Source: Macrostomum hystrix (lineage: Eukaryota; Platyhelminthes; Macrostomidae). Taken from it: a DNA stretch of 64,000 nucleotides. The first letter of the stretch is position 1. Every line of letters begins with the position of its first letter. This document shows, one piece after another, positions 22,795 to 33,634 of the stretch. The stretch spans positions 6,899,501 to 6,963,500 of the forward strand of contig CATNEN010000002.1 of assembly GCA_950097015.1 (NCBI GenBank), in the 5' to 3' direction. A program made the position numbers and the translations under genes. The notes under the pieces were generated by a model that was not told the DNA's origin, ran no database searches, and worked only from the letters and a program-made list of their open reading frames with translations.

Positions 22795-23155
22795 AGTTAC
22801 TAAGACAGGGGAGAGATAAGACACTGGAGAGATTACAGGGGAGATAAGCCTGGGAAGAGATGAGACACGGGAGAGATGAGACACATGATAGATAAGACTG
22901 GCCGGAGAGATAAGACAGAGGAGATGAGACAGAAGAGATGAGGCGCAGGAGAGATGAGCCACGGGAGAGATGAGACAGGGGAGAGATAAGACAGGAGAGC
23001 TGAGACATGGGAGAGATGAGACAGGGGAGAGATAAGACAGGGAAGATGAGATAGGGAAGAGATAAGACAGGAGAGATGAGACAGGGGAGAGATGAGACAC
23101 GGGAAAAAGACAGGAGATCAGATGAGACACGGGAGAGATGAGAAGCTCGATCTCA
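22795..23155. repeat. degenerate minisatellite (GAGAGATGAGACAGGG)
   Basis: About 22 imperfect units of 13-17 bp with GAGATAAGACAG and GAGATGAGACACGG variants. Much more diverged than the other arrays, hence probably older. Confidence 0.85.
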
Positions 23156-23299
23156 AATTGAGAAAGATAAGACAGGATACTATAGGTGTTGGAAGGGGCA
23201 ACGGGCTGGATTTGGGAGCTTCGAGGGCCGCGGGCCGGAGTTTGCCGACCCCTGCATTAGTTGAACGGAATATCAAAGATGATTGTTCATATTCTTAAA

Positions 23300-25015
23300 C
23301 TTAAACTGCCTCATCGGGAAGACTAAAACGTTAAACATCATGTCGCCATACACACAGAAAAAATAGTTGCCATTAGCAGGTGAAGTATTGAGGAGTTAAA
23401 GAACCATAAATTCATACAATGATAATCGATTTAGTTGCCAGGACCTCAAATACAATTTACATCTAACGGAAAATTGATTATTTATCGCCAATAGTAGCGT
23501 ACTTATAAAACCTGCGCTAGTTGTATTTATTTTTTGTGTCGAATTATGTTGAGCCTTTACCGATTAAGGCTCTTCATTATTCGTGCTAGAATATTTGTTT
23601 GAGTTTGTATAGTTAATGTCGACAACATGATTAAGACGTACGTTTTAAATATGTGAACGTACAATCATGAATTTCTTGATGGTGTGTAACCATTATGCAC
23701 AAACCAACGCAGGTGTGTAATAGCTATATCTAGTGGTATGAATATGATACATGACAGTTTAAAACTGATTATTGATATTCATCATATAATAATAAATGGT
23801 TGTAGGTTGTGTAGATGTTTGAGGTAGTAAACCTCTGCCTCATTGGCTGCCTCACCTGCCTGCCATGCCCATGCAGCCCATCTTATAGGCTAACTCCAGC
23901 ATTCCAGGGTTCAAGTGGATAGTGGATGGCATTGACAATTCGTAACTATGTTCTCGGTTGAGTCTAAATCGAACCCTTTATTGTGGGCTGCAGCCTAACT
24001 AAATGCTAATCTAACATCAGCTGGTCGGCAGGTCTGAAATTACGCAATGGCTGTAGTCCTACTTGAACTTGTTCTTGTTCCTGTGACAGTGGAATCAGGA
24101 ATAGAGTATTGTAAGTAGTTCAGGATCTAGAAGCAGAGGGGGGCTAAACTTTTAAAGGCCCAGCAAGTATCAAGTTTCAAAGTATGAGTAAAAAATAGTA
24201 ATGCTATTGACATTGTAACTTGCTTTCTGTAGTGATATTTGCTAAAGTTGCAGATATAAAACTGAAATCCTTTTTGTGCATCTGAAGCAGTGGAATAAAA
24301 GATAGTTGTAAAAGAGATAGTATAGGCCTATACAAACTATTTTTGTTTGCTTACTAAATAAGCCTGTAATAATATATTGTTTAAGAAATATAAGACAAAT
24401 ATAAATATCCAGCTATGTTTAGGCCTGTTATAATAATAAGAATAATAATATTATAATTATTATATTATTATATTATTATTATTATTATTATACTGTTATT
24501 AGCTATATTTTTCACATTTCCTAATGGGTAAAAAGGCTATCATGTGATAATATATATTTGTAGATTGTATAAAAGATCTAAAGGCTATAGCTAGACCTCT
24601 ATAATTTTTTGTATGCCAAAGGTATTAACTAGGACATATCTAGTTATATAAAAATGTTAAACATTTTTATGAAACTTTTTATATGGATGAAACTTTTATA
24701 TAAAAATGTTTAACATTTTTTATGAAACTTGGGACATTCATATTTATATACTTAAATATATATAATTTAACACTCTATATTAACTTTCATAATATGCCAT
24801 TTTTGAAAAAGCTATCGAGCTAGCTATAAATCTAATAAGCTATAAGGCTAGAGTCTAATTGCAAACTTTTTATGTCAATGCAACTTTTTATTAATTCTGC
24901 TGAGATACAATTATATGATAGCTATAGGCCTAGCTTATTAATTAGATAACTTTATCTACAGAGTTGTTTATTTGCTTTTATCCTTCATTCCATTCCAGCA
25001 CCAGAGACATTAGCT
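23300..25015. other. AT-rich interval upstream of centrin
   Basis: No exon recognised. An ATT/TAT simple repeat lies at 24430-24490. The centrin promoter and any 5' exon should be in or near this interval, but I cannot place them. Confidence 0.45.
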
Positions 25016-25032
25016 AGCTATTCTTCTCACAG

Positions 25033-25230
25033 ATGGACATCAAAAGGCGAAAGAAGCGAAGAGAGTTGAGCAGTGAGCAGAAAGCTGAGATCAAAGATGC
25101 ATTCGAGCTCTTTGACAGCGACAATGACAATGCCATCACTTATCACGAATTCAAAGTGGCGCTGCGAGCACTTGGCTTTGATCTGAAGAAGACTGAGGTA
25201 GCCAAGCTGGTGCAGGACTACAATGTCAAG
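25033..25230 (+). CDS. CETN3: centrin-3, first visible exon
   Basis: It encodes [20 protein letters not shown] followed by the first EF-hand ([20 protein letters not shown], with loop Asp/Asn residues) and [16 protein letters not shown]. The basic RKKRRELS lead and the wording of helix E are characteristic of centrin-3 rather than centrin-2. The exon ends at a consensus 5' splice site AAG|GTGAGA. The frame is open back to 25018, and CTTCTCACAG immediately precedes the ATG at 25033. Centrin-3 proteins usually have a dozen more N-terminal residues, so this ATG may be an internal Met of a spliced exon, or the AG may be a cis- or trans-splice acceptor placed just before the start. The protein acts at centrioles and basal bodies. 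Confidence 0.85.
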
Positions 25231-25267
25231 GTGAGAACTAGGCTTGGATTGGAGAAATGAGACAATA

Positions 25268-25885
25268 ATTTTACAGGAAAATGTTGGATTAGTGGAAAAT
25301 GCTGTCGGATTAGGGGAAAATGCTGTTGGATTAGGGGAAAATGCAGTCGGATTAGAGGAATATGCAGTCGGATTAGAGGAATATGCAGTCGGATTAGTGG
25401 AAAATGTAGTCGGATTATTGTAAAATGTAGTCGGATAAGTGGAAAATGCAATCGGATTAGCGGAATATGCAGTCGGATTAGTGGAAAATGCAGTCGGATT
25501 AGTGGAAAGTGTAGTCGAATTATTGTAAAATGTAGTCGGATAAGTGGATAATGCAGTCGGATTAGCGGAATATGCAGTCGGATTAGTGGAAAATGCAGTC
25601 GGATTAGTGGAAAATGTAGTCGGATTATTGTAAAATGTAGTCGGATAAGTGGAAAATGCAGTCGGATTAGCGGAATATGCAGTCGGATTAGTGGAAAATG
25701 CAGTCCGATTCGTGAAAAGTGCAATCGGATTAGCGGAATTTGCAGTCGGATTAGTGGAAAATGCAGTCCGATTCGTGGAAAGTGCAATCGGATTAGCGGA
25801 ATATGCAGTCGGATTCGTAGAAAATGCAGTCGGATTATTTTAAAATTTAGTCGGATTAGTGGAAAATGCAGTCGGATTAGAGGGC
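25268..25885. repeat. 21-bp minisatellite in the centrin intron
   Basis: The unit is GGATTAGTGGAAAATGCAGTC with TTGTAAAATGTAGTC and GCGGAATATGC variants, about 29 units. Groups of four or five units recur, so there is some higher-order structure. It starts about 40 bases after the 5' splice site; diverged GGATTAG-type units continue thinly to about 26190. Confidence 0.9.
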
Positions 25886-26310
25886 TGTTGTCGTGATGTG
25901 AGTTGAGTAGTTTTCAACTTTTTGAATAATAGGGCCTATCTGTGGATTAAAGATTTCAATAAAAAGGAATAGAATTGGATTAGATAGATAGTAAAGAAAT
26001 CTGATTCGTGAAAAGGGAATAGAATTAAAAAGAAATTCTAAAGGATTAAAGAGGCGAGAAATCGGATTTGTGTATAATGAAATTGGATTAATGAATAGTG
26101 CAACCGGATTAGACCGTTAAATAAATTGGATTAGTAGAAACTTGAACGGATTAGTGAATAGGGAAATTGGATAGGGTAATGGAATCGGATTAGTAAATCA
26201 TGTAATTAGAAGAATCTAGAAGAAAACAAATAAAACAATTTGAAGAGAAATGGAATATATTTGTGTATATATAATCGGATTGAAGGGAGATTTGGCATGC
26301 CCGTCCGCAG

Positions 26311-26589
26311 GACGAGTCCGGCAAGCTGTCGCAGGCCGACTTCACCGAGATAGTCACCGACATGCTGCTGGACCGCGACCCCACAGACGAGATCGTGCGC
26401 GCCTTCAAACTGTTCGATGACGACGACTCAGGCAAGATCACATTCCGCAACCTGAAGAAGGTGGCCAAAGAGCTGGGCGAGAACATGTCCGACCAGGAGC
26501 TGCGGGCCATGATCGAAGAGTTCGACAAGGATGGCGACTCGGCCATCTCGCTGGAGGAGTTCATGGCCATCATGACCGGGGAGGCCTGA
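26311..26589 (+). CDS. CETN3: centrin-3, second visible exon (terminal)
   Basis: It begins after GCCCGTCCGCAG and joins in frame with exon 1 (…VQDYNVK|DESGKLS). It carries ADFTEIVTDMLLDRDPTDEI, then EF-hand 3 (AFKLFDDDDSGKITFRNLKK), VAKELGENMSDQELRAMIEE and EF-hand 4 (DKDGDSAISLEEF), ending MAIMTGEA-stop. The loop positions DxDxSGxI and DKDGDS are intact, so calcium binding at EF-hands 3 and 4 is expected. Both visible exons together give 158 residues, close to the family length of about 167. GC content and codon use differ sharply from the AT-rich intron. Confidence 0.9.
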   Translation, partial: DESGKLSQADFTEIVTDMLLDRDPTDEIVRAFKLFDDDDSGKITFRNLKKVAKELGENMSDQELRAMIEEFDKDGDSAISLEEFMAIMTGEA

Positions 26590-27140
26590 GGGCTGTGTGC
26601 CCATAGACTTAATGACCGGGGAGGCCTGTGTGCTCATAGAATTTATGACCGGGTAGGCCTGTGTGCTCATAGACTTTATGACCGGGTAGGCCTGTGTGCT
26701 CATAGACTTTATGACCGGGGAGGCCTGTGTGCTCATAGACTTTATGACCAGGGAGGCCTGTGTGCTCATAGACTTTATGACCGGGGAGGCCTGTGTGCTC
26801 ATAGACTTTATGACCAGGGAGGCCTGTGTGCTCATAGACTTTATGACCAGGGAGGCCTGTGTGCTCATAGACTTTATGACCGGGTAGGCCTGTGTGCTCA
26901 TAGACTTTATGACCGGGTAGGCCTGTGTGCTCATAGACTTTATGACCGGGGAGGCCTGAGGGCTGTGTGCTCATGGACTTTATGACCGGGTAGGCCTGTG
27001 TGCTCATAGACTTTATGACCGGGGAGGCCTGTGTGCTCATAGACTTTATGACCGGGGAGGCCTTAGGGCTGTGTGCTCATGGACTTTAAGACCGGGGAGG
27101 CCTGAGGGCTGTGTGCTCATGGACTTTATGACCGGGGTTG
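26575..27140. repeat. CETN3: 33-bp minisatellite seeded from the centrin stop codon region
   Basis: The unit ATGACCGGGGAGGCCTG + TGTGCTCATAGACTTT repeats about 15 times. The first unit contains the last codons and the stop of centrin-3 (ATG ACC GGG GAG GCC TGA); later units keep ATGACCGGG(G/T)AGGCCT. The array therefore grew from the end of the coding exon into the 3' untranslated region. Confidence 0.9.
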
Positions 27141-27839
27141 AGGGTTCTGAGTATTTTATTGCTCCTTGATAAGGCGCTGTTTCTCTAATAAACGCTCTGC
27201 CGTCCGATATCTCACAGTGCAGGCCTATCGTAAAATAGCGTACAGGTAGCAAACTCAAGTTGAATATTGAATTAAAGCTCGGGGGCTGGGCCTCCAGGTA
27301 TCATTAGTTGAGCTAATTGCTGTTTAATCAGCATATAATTATATGTACTATTATTGCTTGTTTGCTTGTCATGTCTGGTCTGTTCATTTAGTTTATTATA
27401 ACTGCTTCTTTTTTAGAGTTTTTATACTCGGCCGTCAGTTGTATGTAACTCTGAATGGCTGCTTCCCAATTTTAACTAACGTTTTTCTAATGCTGAGCAA
27501 GATTTTGGTGTGAAAGTTTGACTGTTAGTCAACAACATGAGAGACCAAATACAACTGAACTTATGATCGTAATTTAGCGTCCTGCACAAAAAATCTTACA
27601 ATCCATAAACTACGTTTTTTGTTTTATCATTCTTCAGCACTTTGATTTTTTTATGTTTTTTATTACTTGCAGTATCATTACTTTATTACTTGATTCTGGA
27701 AGTTGTTTCAAAGGATAGAGCGAAAATTTTTGGCATGTTCTGGATTCTCAAGGTGATTGGTGGAATAATTTAGGAGATACAGAAAAAAATTTAAAATACT
27801 CCCCATGGTTTTTCAACTGTTAATGTTAACGGCAAGTGA

Positions 27840-28675
27840 GATTTTGTCATTGTAGGCCATAAGAATTGGTTACTGTAGGTAGTGAGACTCAGTCATTGTA
27901 AGTCACGAGATTCAGTCATAGTAGGTAGTGAGATTCGGTCATTGTAGGTCATGATATTCGATCATTGTAGGTCATGAATCTCATGATATTCGATCATTGT
28001 AGGTCATGATATTCGATCATTGTAGGTCATGATATTCGATCATTATAGGGATTGAAATTCGGTCATTAAAGGTAGTGTGATTCGGTCATTGTAGGTCATG
28101 ATATTCGATCATTGTAGGTCACGATATTCGGTCATTGTAGGTCATGAATCTCATGATATTCGATCATTGTAGGTCATGATATTCGATCATTGTAGGTCAT
28201 GATATTCGATCATTATATTCGATCATTGTAGGTCATGATATTCGATCATTGTAGGTCATGATATTCGGTCATTATAGGGATTGAAATTCGGTCATTAAAG
28301 GTAGTGTGATTCGGTCATTGTAGGTCATGATATTCGATCATTGTAGGTCACGATATTCGATCATTGTAGGTCATGAATCTCATGATATTCGATCATTGTA
28401 GGTCATGATATTCGATCATTGTAGGTCATGATATTCGATCATTATAGGGATTGAAATTCGGTCATTAAAGGTAGTGTGATTCGGTCATTGTAGGTCATGA
28501 TATTCGATCATTGTAGGTCACGATATTCGGTCATTGTAGGTCATGAATCTCATGATATTCGATCATTGTAGGTCATGATATTCGATCATTGTAGGTCATG
28601 ATATTCGATCATTATAGGGATTGAAATTCGGTCATTAAAGGTAGTGTGATTCGGTCATTGTAGGTCATTGTAGAG
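27840..28675. repeat. minisatellite with higher-order repeat
   Basis: The basic unit is about 22-23 bp (ATTGTAGGTCATGATATTCG + ATC). A composite of about 170 bp, marked by CATGAATCTCATG and by GGGATTGAAATTCGG, recurs: the marker GAATC is at 27976, 28146, 28375 and 28545, spacings 170, 229 and 170. It lies downstream of the cysteine-rich gene at 28887 (minus strand). Confidence 0.9.
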
Positions 28676-28886
28676 TTTGGTAATGGTGTAATACAACCTT
28701 ACTTGTAGGTTATACTTACTAACTGCTCAATGTAATTTCACTGGAGATTTTCAACAAAGAGAACAACACTCAATGCAAAGCAGATTTAGTTTGGGTTTTT
28801 CAAGCCTTTTCGCATGTGTTCTATTGTATTGGTTCCAGTCAGTTTATATCAATCTTGGGATTCCCAGGCAGTCAGAGTCCCAGTGT

Positions 28887-30435
28887 TCAGTGCCTCCCGG
28901 CTCCCCGCTGCTTGCAGTAGTTCGCAAACTCCTGGTCGGTCAAGAGCACACGCGGACAGGACCGCCTGGTGCAGGAGGCCTCTCCCTGGTCGACACAGAA
29001 GCACCTGTTGCAGCCGTCGTTGAAGCCTTGCCTGCGGCGGACAGCGTCGCCGACGCAGACTTCGCTGGGCTGCAGGCAGCGGCTGCGAAGGCTGGCTCGC
29101 TGTTTCTTTGCCTCCACGGCCTGCACCGCCGCCTCGCAGTAGGCAGTGGCCGCAGCGGATCCGTCTGGAGAGGGGCAGGCCTTGAAGGTGCTCTGGCCGG
29201 TGCCGTCAGCGTGGCAGGTGATGCTGTTGCAGCCGTCCGAATAGGACAGGCCGTTGGTTGTCCGGCCGCAGATCTCACTGATGGCCAGCTGGGGGCAGGC
29301 GAACTCCTGCTGCTGCTGATCGCTTCGGCGACGCCTTTGCATCGATGACCTGCGTTTTTAATATGCATTGTGATAACAATAATTACAGGGGGGCTGCAGG
29401 CAATGGCAAATCATTTGGTGACAATTCTGCGGCCCATTTAACTGACTCCTAACTAACTGGCACACACACAGATACTGTAAGCAGGCACATGCTCACACAG
29501 GTGTGTACATAGGCCCTGACTTGCTCATCTTCAGGCAGTGTACACTTGCACTGTGCCTTGGAGACTAGCCCTCAAGGGCGTCAAGGGTGACAAGCCACCA
29601 AGCCTTCACTCGCCCCAAATGAATGTAGCCTCGCCTTGGAATCGAGCTCAGGACCTTGGTGCGAGAGGCAAACGCGTTAACTGCTCATCCCCTTATGCAC
29701 TGTGATAGTCAAGTCTTGACACTCAACAATTCGGACTATTACCTAACTAGACTTCAAATCCATTTCGCTGGCCCCTAAGCACAAGCACACGGATTGCGTA
29801 CATGTATACTCATGTATACCCACAAGCCTTGTCCTGCGGGAACGTGTGCTCAAAATGTTCTTGGCTTTGGAGCAAGAGTTGGAGTTACTGCCCAAGAAAA
29901 TCAGTCTATGGCCAGGAGCATACCTGACAGTCGGGTCTCACCTATCTGGCTCATTAGCAGCTTCGGTGTTCAGGCTGTCAACAAACTGGCAGTACGCGGA
30001 CTCCGGTCGTCCTTCCTGGCAGGACCGCCTCGTGACGCCGGCGACGGAGCCGTCAGCCGAGCAGGCGATCATGTTGCAGCCGTCAGTGAAGCGGAAGCCG
30101 GATCCGGTGTTGCCGCCGCGGGCGCGCGAGCAGACAGCCTCCGCCGCGGCATTCGGGCACAACCGCGACGGCAGGCGGTCAAAGACGTTGAAAGCGAGGC
30201 TGCGGCACAAGCTTCGCTGGTCGTCGTTTCCGGGGGGCGGGCACTGGCGCCTGGTGGAGGCGGCGCCGCCGCCTGGCAGGCAGCGAATCCGGTTGCAGCC
30301 GTCGGTGAAGTCGAAGCCTTCGCGAGCGTAGGCGCAGATGGAATCGGCCGGGCTGAGCTCGGGGCAGGCGATGCTGACTGTCTCGGAGCTGGCAGCAGCC
30401 GCTAGTGCCAGCAGCAGTAGGACAGGCCTCAGCAT
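28887..30435 (-). CDS. secreted cysteine-rich protein, paralogue of the 7663 gene, two exons
   Basis: Exon 1 is 30435-29942. It starts with a signal peptide (MLRPVLLLLALAAAASSETV), then two half-domains: ACPELSPADSICAY…FTDGCNRIRCLPGGG…CPPP, and LCPNAAAEAVCSRA…FTDGCNMIACSADGSVAG…SAYCQFVD. Exon 2 is 29349-28887: FACPQLAISEICGR…YSDGCNSITCHADG…C, then LQPSEVCVGD…FNDGCNRCFC…ASCTRRSC, ending at TGA. The splice sites (GATAG|GTGAGA; AAACGCAG|G) join in phase, the same split-codon phase as in the 7663 gene. The shared order, motifs and phase show common ancestry. The last domain has the CNxCxC…CTxxxC layout of pacifastin or small VWC-type domains. A family A SINE sits in the intron. Confidence 0.8.
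29388..29696 (-). repeat. tRNA-derived SINE, family A, copy 2 (in an intron)
   Basis: It is inserted in the single visible intron of the 28887-30435 gene, in the same orientation. The tRNA-like head on the minus strand is at 29696 downward (TTAACGCGTTTGCCTCTCGC, B box GAGCTCGATTCC), and the end is GTCACCAAATGATTTGCC. Confidence 0.85.
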
Positions 30436-30521
30436 TGCTCAGATGTTTTTGGTTGCAAATTCTTGTAGAGAGTCGCAACAATGCTTGCCTTAGTTCGCTT
30501 CCTCGAGCAGTAGGCGGCTCG

Positions 30522-30529
30522 CTTTTATG
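30522..30529 (-). promoter_or_regulatory. TATA-like box of the second cysteine-rich gene
   Basis: The minus strand reads GGCATAAAAGCGAGCC here, about 90 bases upstream of the ATG at 30435. Transcription would start near 30495, giving a leader of about 60 bases. Confidence 0.5.
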
Positions 30530-31089
30530 CCCGAATCGCGACCCCTCGGCCAGCGGATTGGCCTCATTAATCAGAAGGCAAAAAATTGCTTCCGCCGCAA
30601 CCTCAAACTGGCGCGAGCTTTGAAAACTGATTGGAAATTCGCATTAATGATTCGTGCGGGGCTACCCAAACATCACCAGTTCGGGCCTGCAGTGTGTGAG
30701 CTCGATCGTTAATCAATTGCTGCTGCTGTTTGTTGCCGAACTTTTATGGCTGCTGACAATGATTGTTCAAAATGGTTCGAAAATGGCAAGCGATCTTGTT
30801 TTTATTCGTGTTATTATTCTTGCTTCTTTAACATGGAAAATGTTTTTCTCCATTTTCGCTGCAATAAAAGCTTGCCATTTTGCTTGTAAATCTACCAGCA
30901 ATGCCTCTGGGAATGAAACTCGAGTCAACTAGAAGGTACTCGATGGTTTGGTGTGTAGCAAAATGTAAACAAATGAGGCGGTCGGTGTTGCTTTCAGCTT
31001 TCGGTTGATTTACGACAGGAAAAATAAACTCCAGAACATATTTTCTTGGATGCCAGGTATTGCAATACGAAAAACCAACTTGTCAGAGG

Positions 31090-31207
31090 TAAGAGGTGGC
31101 GTCTCCCCAGTCCATGGACCGAACAGCTGTACGCAGCCTTCAGATGCGCTGCGCAATTGCTGCGGCTGGCATGTCTGCTGCACATCTAGCTCAATCAGGG
31201 TACTCAA
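31090..31207 (+). repeat. SINE family B tail fragment, copy 3
   Basis: It contains CCCCAGTCCATGGACCGAAC, then CTGTACGCAGCCTTCAGATG and GCGCAATTGCTGCGGCTG, shared with the copies at 1246, 1604 and 40655. The tRNA head is missing. Confidence 0.65.
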
Positions 31208-31554
31208 AGTTTAATGAAAAAGGAAAAAATCTGCCTTTTTAGTTTTGTGATGCTAAAAACGAAAAGCATTGACAATCGCTTTTATGCTCATGCTGGGAGA
31301 CGATTGACAATCGCTTTTATGCTCATGCGTATGCTCATGCTCATTTTATGCTCATGCTGGGAGACGATTTGGCAAATTTGCGAATACCGGAGATAACTTT
31401 CAACGGGTCTAGAATCCCGCAATTTTCTGCTGGACAATGGCTGTGGTGACTATTGAATATATTGCCACGCGCCGTGTGCATGTTAATTAAGATTTTCAAT
31501 CGAAATTTACATTAAAGGCCCTATGTTATACACTCGTAAAAAAACTTAAATATC

Positions 31555-31852
31555 ATTTTGTGACACTAGACCCGCAGCCATCGACGAGGAAATTCTGCCC
31601 ATTTCGCTGACTCCTGAGCACACGCTCACACATGTGTGTACATCTGCCCTGACTTTCTCATCGTCAGGCAGTGTTCATTTCATTGTGCTTTGGAGGTTGG
31701 CCCCCAAGGGCGTAAATTGCACGACAAGCCCCCAAGCCTTCTCTCCACGGCTGCGCCCAAAATAAATGTGGCCTCGTCGCGGAATCGAGCTCAGGGACCT
31801 TGGTGCGGGATGCAATCGCGTTAACCGCTCTGCCATCGACCGCCATTACATA
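31555..31852 (-). repeat. tRNA-derived SINE, family A, copy 3
   Basis: Minus-strand head with CAGAGCGGTTAACGCG and B box GAGCTCGATTCC; body with GACGATGAGAAAGTCAGGGC; end TAGTGTCACAAAAT. About 298 bp, apparently full length. Confidence 0.85.
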
Positions 31853-32116
31853 ACATTAATTTACGAGTGAATCCGCTAAATTAACAAGCTGCAATTGGAT
31901 CTGGGTGCCTGCTGTCAGCTAGTCTATCGGGTCATTATTTGGTCGGAATTCTATCGTATTGCAGGCGATTCAAGTTTTGGTCAGTCTAAACTGAATACGA
32001 GTAAATAAGCTTGACGACTGACCATGTGACGGACTAAGTGAAAATTAACGAGCACGTTTTATTATAATCCAGTTTATAAGGCGGGCCAAATTCATCGATG
32101 GCTTGCATGCGGCATT

Positions 32117-33170
32117 TCAGCCCACGATGTCGAAGAACTCGCTGATTTCCGCCTCGGTGGCACTGTCGTTCATAACTGCCGCAGCTATCACTGTGCCGCG
32201 CAGCTGGCGACTGTCGTCCAAATGCGGAAAACCCAGCGTTAAACAGTCGCGACCCGATTGCGTCACATTGGTCATCCCATTGTCGTTGGCTTCAATGCTC
32301 GGATGCATGGACAAGTTGTGATAGAAGTGCGCACTCTCTGGAGCTTTGAAGGTGACACCTATGTTCACGAATTCCTCCCCATTGGAGGGGTATGTGCTTG
32401 AGAATACCTTGACGAGCTTGTCGACTATGATGAAGTCCAGAAGCTCGATAACCTCTGTGACGTGCATCAAGACGCTGCTGAGCGTTATTGTGAAGCAGTT
32501 GTAGCTACTCATCTGGGTCCCGACAGTCGGGACTCGCTTGTACCTGATCAGCCAGCTGAGTCCGCCTGGACTGCCGAAATGCACGCCTTCCAGCCACATC
32601 AGGGACATGCCGCCAATGAACCTGGCTCCCTCGCTGCTGAACTCCACCGACTCCGACTGCCACACCTGAGCCTGGCCGCACACCAAGTTGCTCCTGCTGG
32701 CCTTCACATCGTCTGATATCACCCAGCCAGCCTGCAGCTTCGAGCCCAAGCTGTTCATCAGCTTGTTCATCACTGAGAGCCAAGAAGCTGACGGCTCTGA
32801 CATTGAGCACTGTGCGGCAGGTGTTCCCAGATCCATCAGGTGGCATCAAAGGGTCGACGAGGTGGCGGCACACGGCTGAGAAGAAAAACTGCAAGCAGCT
32901 GCCAGTCGCGATGTTGAACTGAACAACCAGAGGGTGGCCGGCAATGCTGGCCTTGATTGCGCAGTGGAGCAGGTGGAACGATGGCTCAGTCCGGTGCGCC
33001 AGGGAGTTGCTGAAGCACCGCTGCGTCGGAAGGCTTCGCCAGGCCTCGGAGCAAGAGTTCAGCGATGAGGACCACCATGAAGCAGCTGGCCAGGGCGAGA
33101 AGAGCAGCTGGCAAACCTGGAAGTTCGGTGCAAAGTCTCGGACTTTATTCAAATGTTTTCAAAACTTCCA
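32117..33170 (-). CDS. LamG-like jellyroll protein, coding region with frame conflicts
   Basis: The minus strand from 32836 to 32117 is one open frame of 239 codons. Its last 120 residues look like a laminin-G/concanavalin-type jellyroll: EEFVNIGVTFKAPESAHFYH, CLTLGFPHLDDSRQLRGTVI, then SATEAEISEFF near the end (inference from pattern). Upstream of 32836 that frame is closed by TGA, but a second frame (33152-32790) carries protein-like sequence (HPLVVQFNIATGSCLQFFFS, CRHLVDPLMPPDGSGNTC). A third, near 33120, encodes a hydrophobic run LLALASCFMVVLIAELLL like a signal anchor. Either the gene has two small indels (pseudogene or sequence errors) or splicing that I cannot place. No partner or pathway can be assigned. 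Confidence 0.4.
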
Positions 33171-33206
33171 AACCCTGCTGCTGATGCTATTTTAGATTCA
33201 GCTAAA

Positions 33207-33467
33207 TGACCTTTCTAGCTGGGGTTCCTGCTTCGATTCTGGCTAGGGTCCCTGCTTCGATTCTAGCTAGGGTCCCTGCTTCGATTCTGGCTAGGGTCCC
33301 TGCTTCGATTCTAGCTAGGGTTCCTGCTTCGATTCTAGCTGGGGTTCCTGCTTCGATTCTGGCTAGGGTCCCTGCTTCGATTCTAGCTGGGGTCCCTGCT
33401 TCGATTCTAGCTGGGGTCCCTGCTTCGATTCTAACTAGGGTTCCTGCTTCGATTCTGTCTAGCGCAC
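33207..33467. repeat. 24-bp minisatellite (CTGCTTCGATTCTAGCTAGG + GTCC)
   Basis: About 11 units with C/T and A/G variants. It lies just upstream of the LamG-like region. It opens a plus frame PASILARV, which I regard as non-coding. Confidence 0.9.
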
Positions 33468-33634
33468 CTTTTGTATGTAAATATTTAAAATATTGGCAGA
33501 ATATTTAAATGGTGTTTAACGCAAGAGCACCAAAAACTCTCACCTGTGCCACACATATTGCCGCTGCGAGGGCTAAATCCGGATTGCAAAATAATATTAT
33601 TGCATGTGTTTATCTCACTAATTATTTTTGCTCA

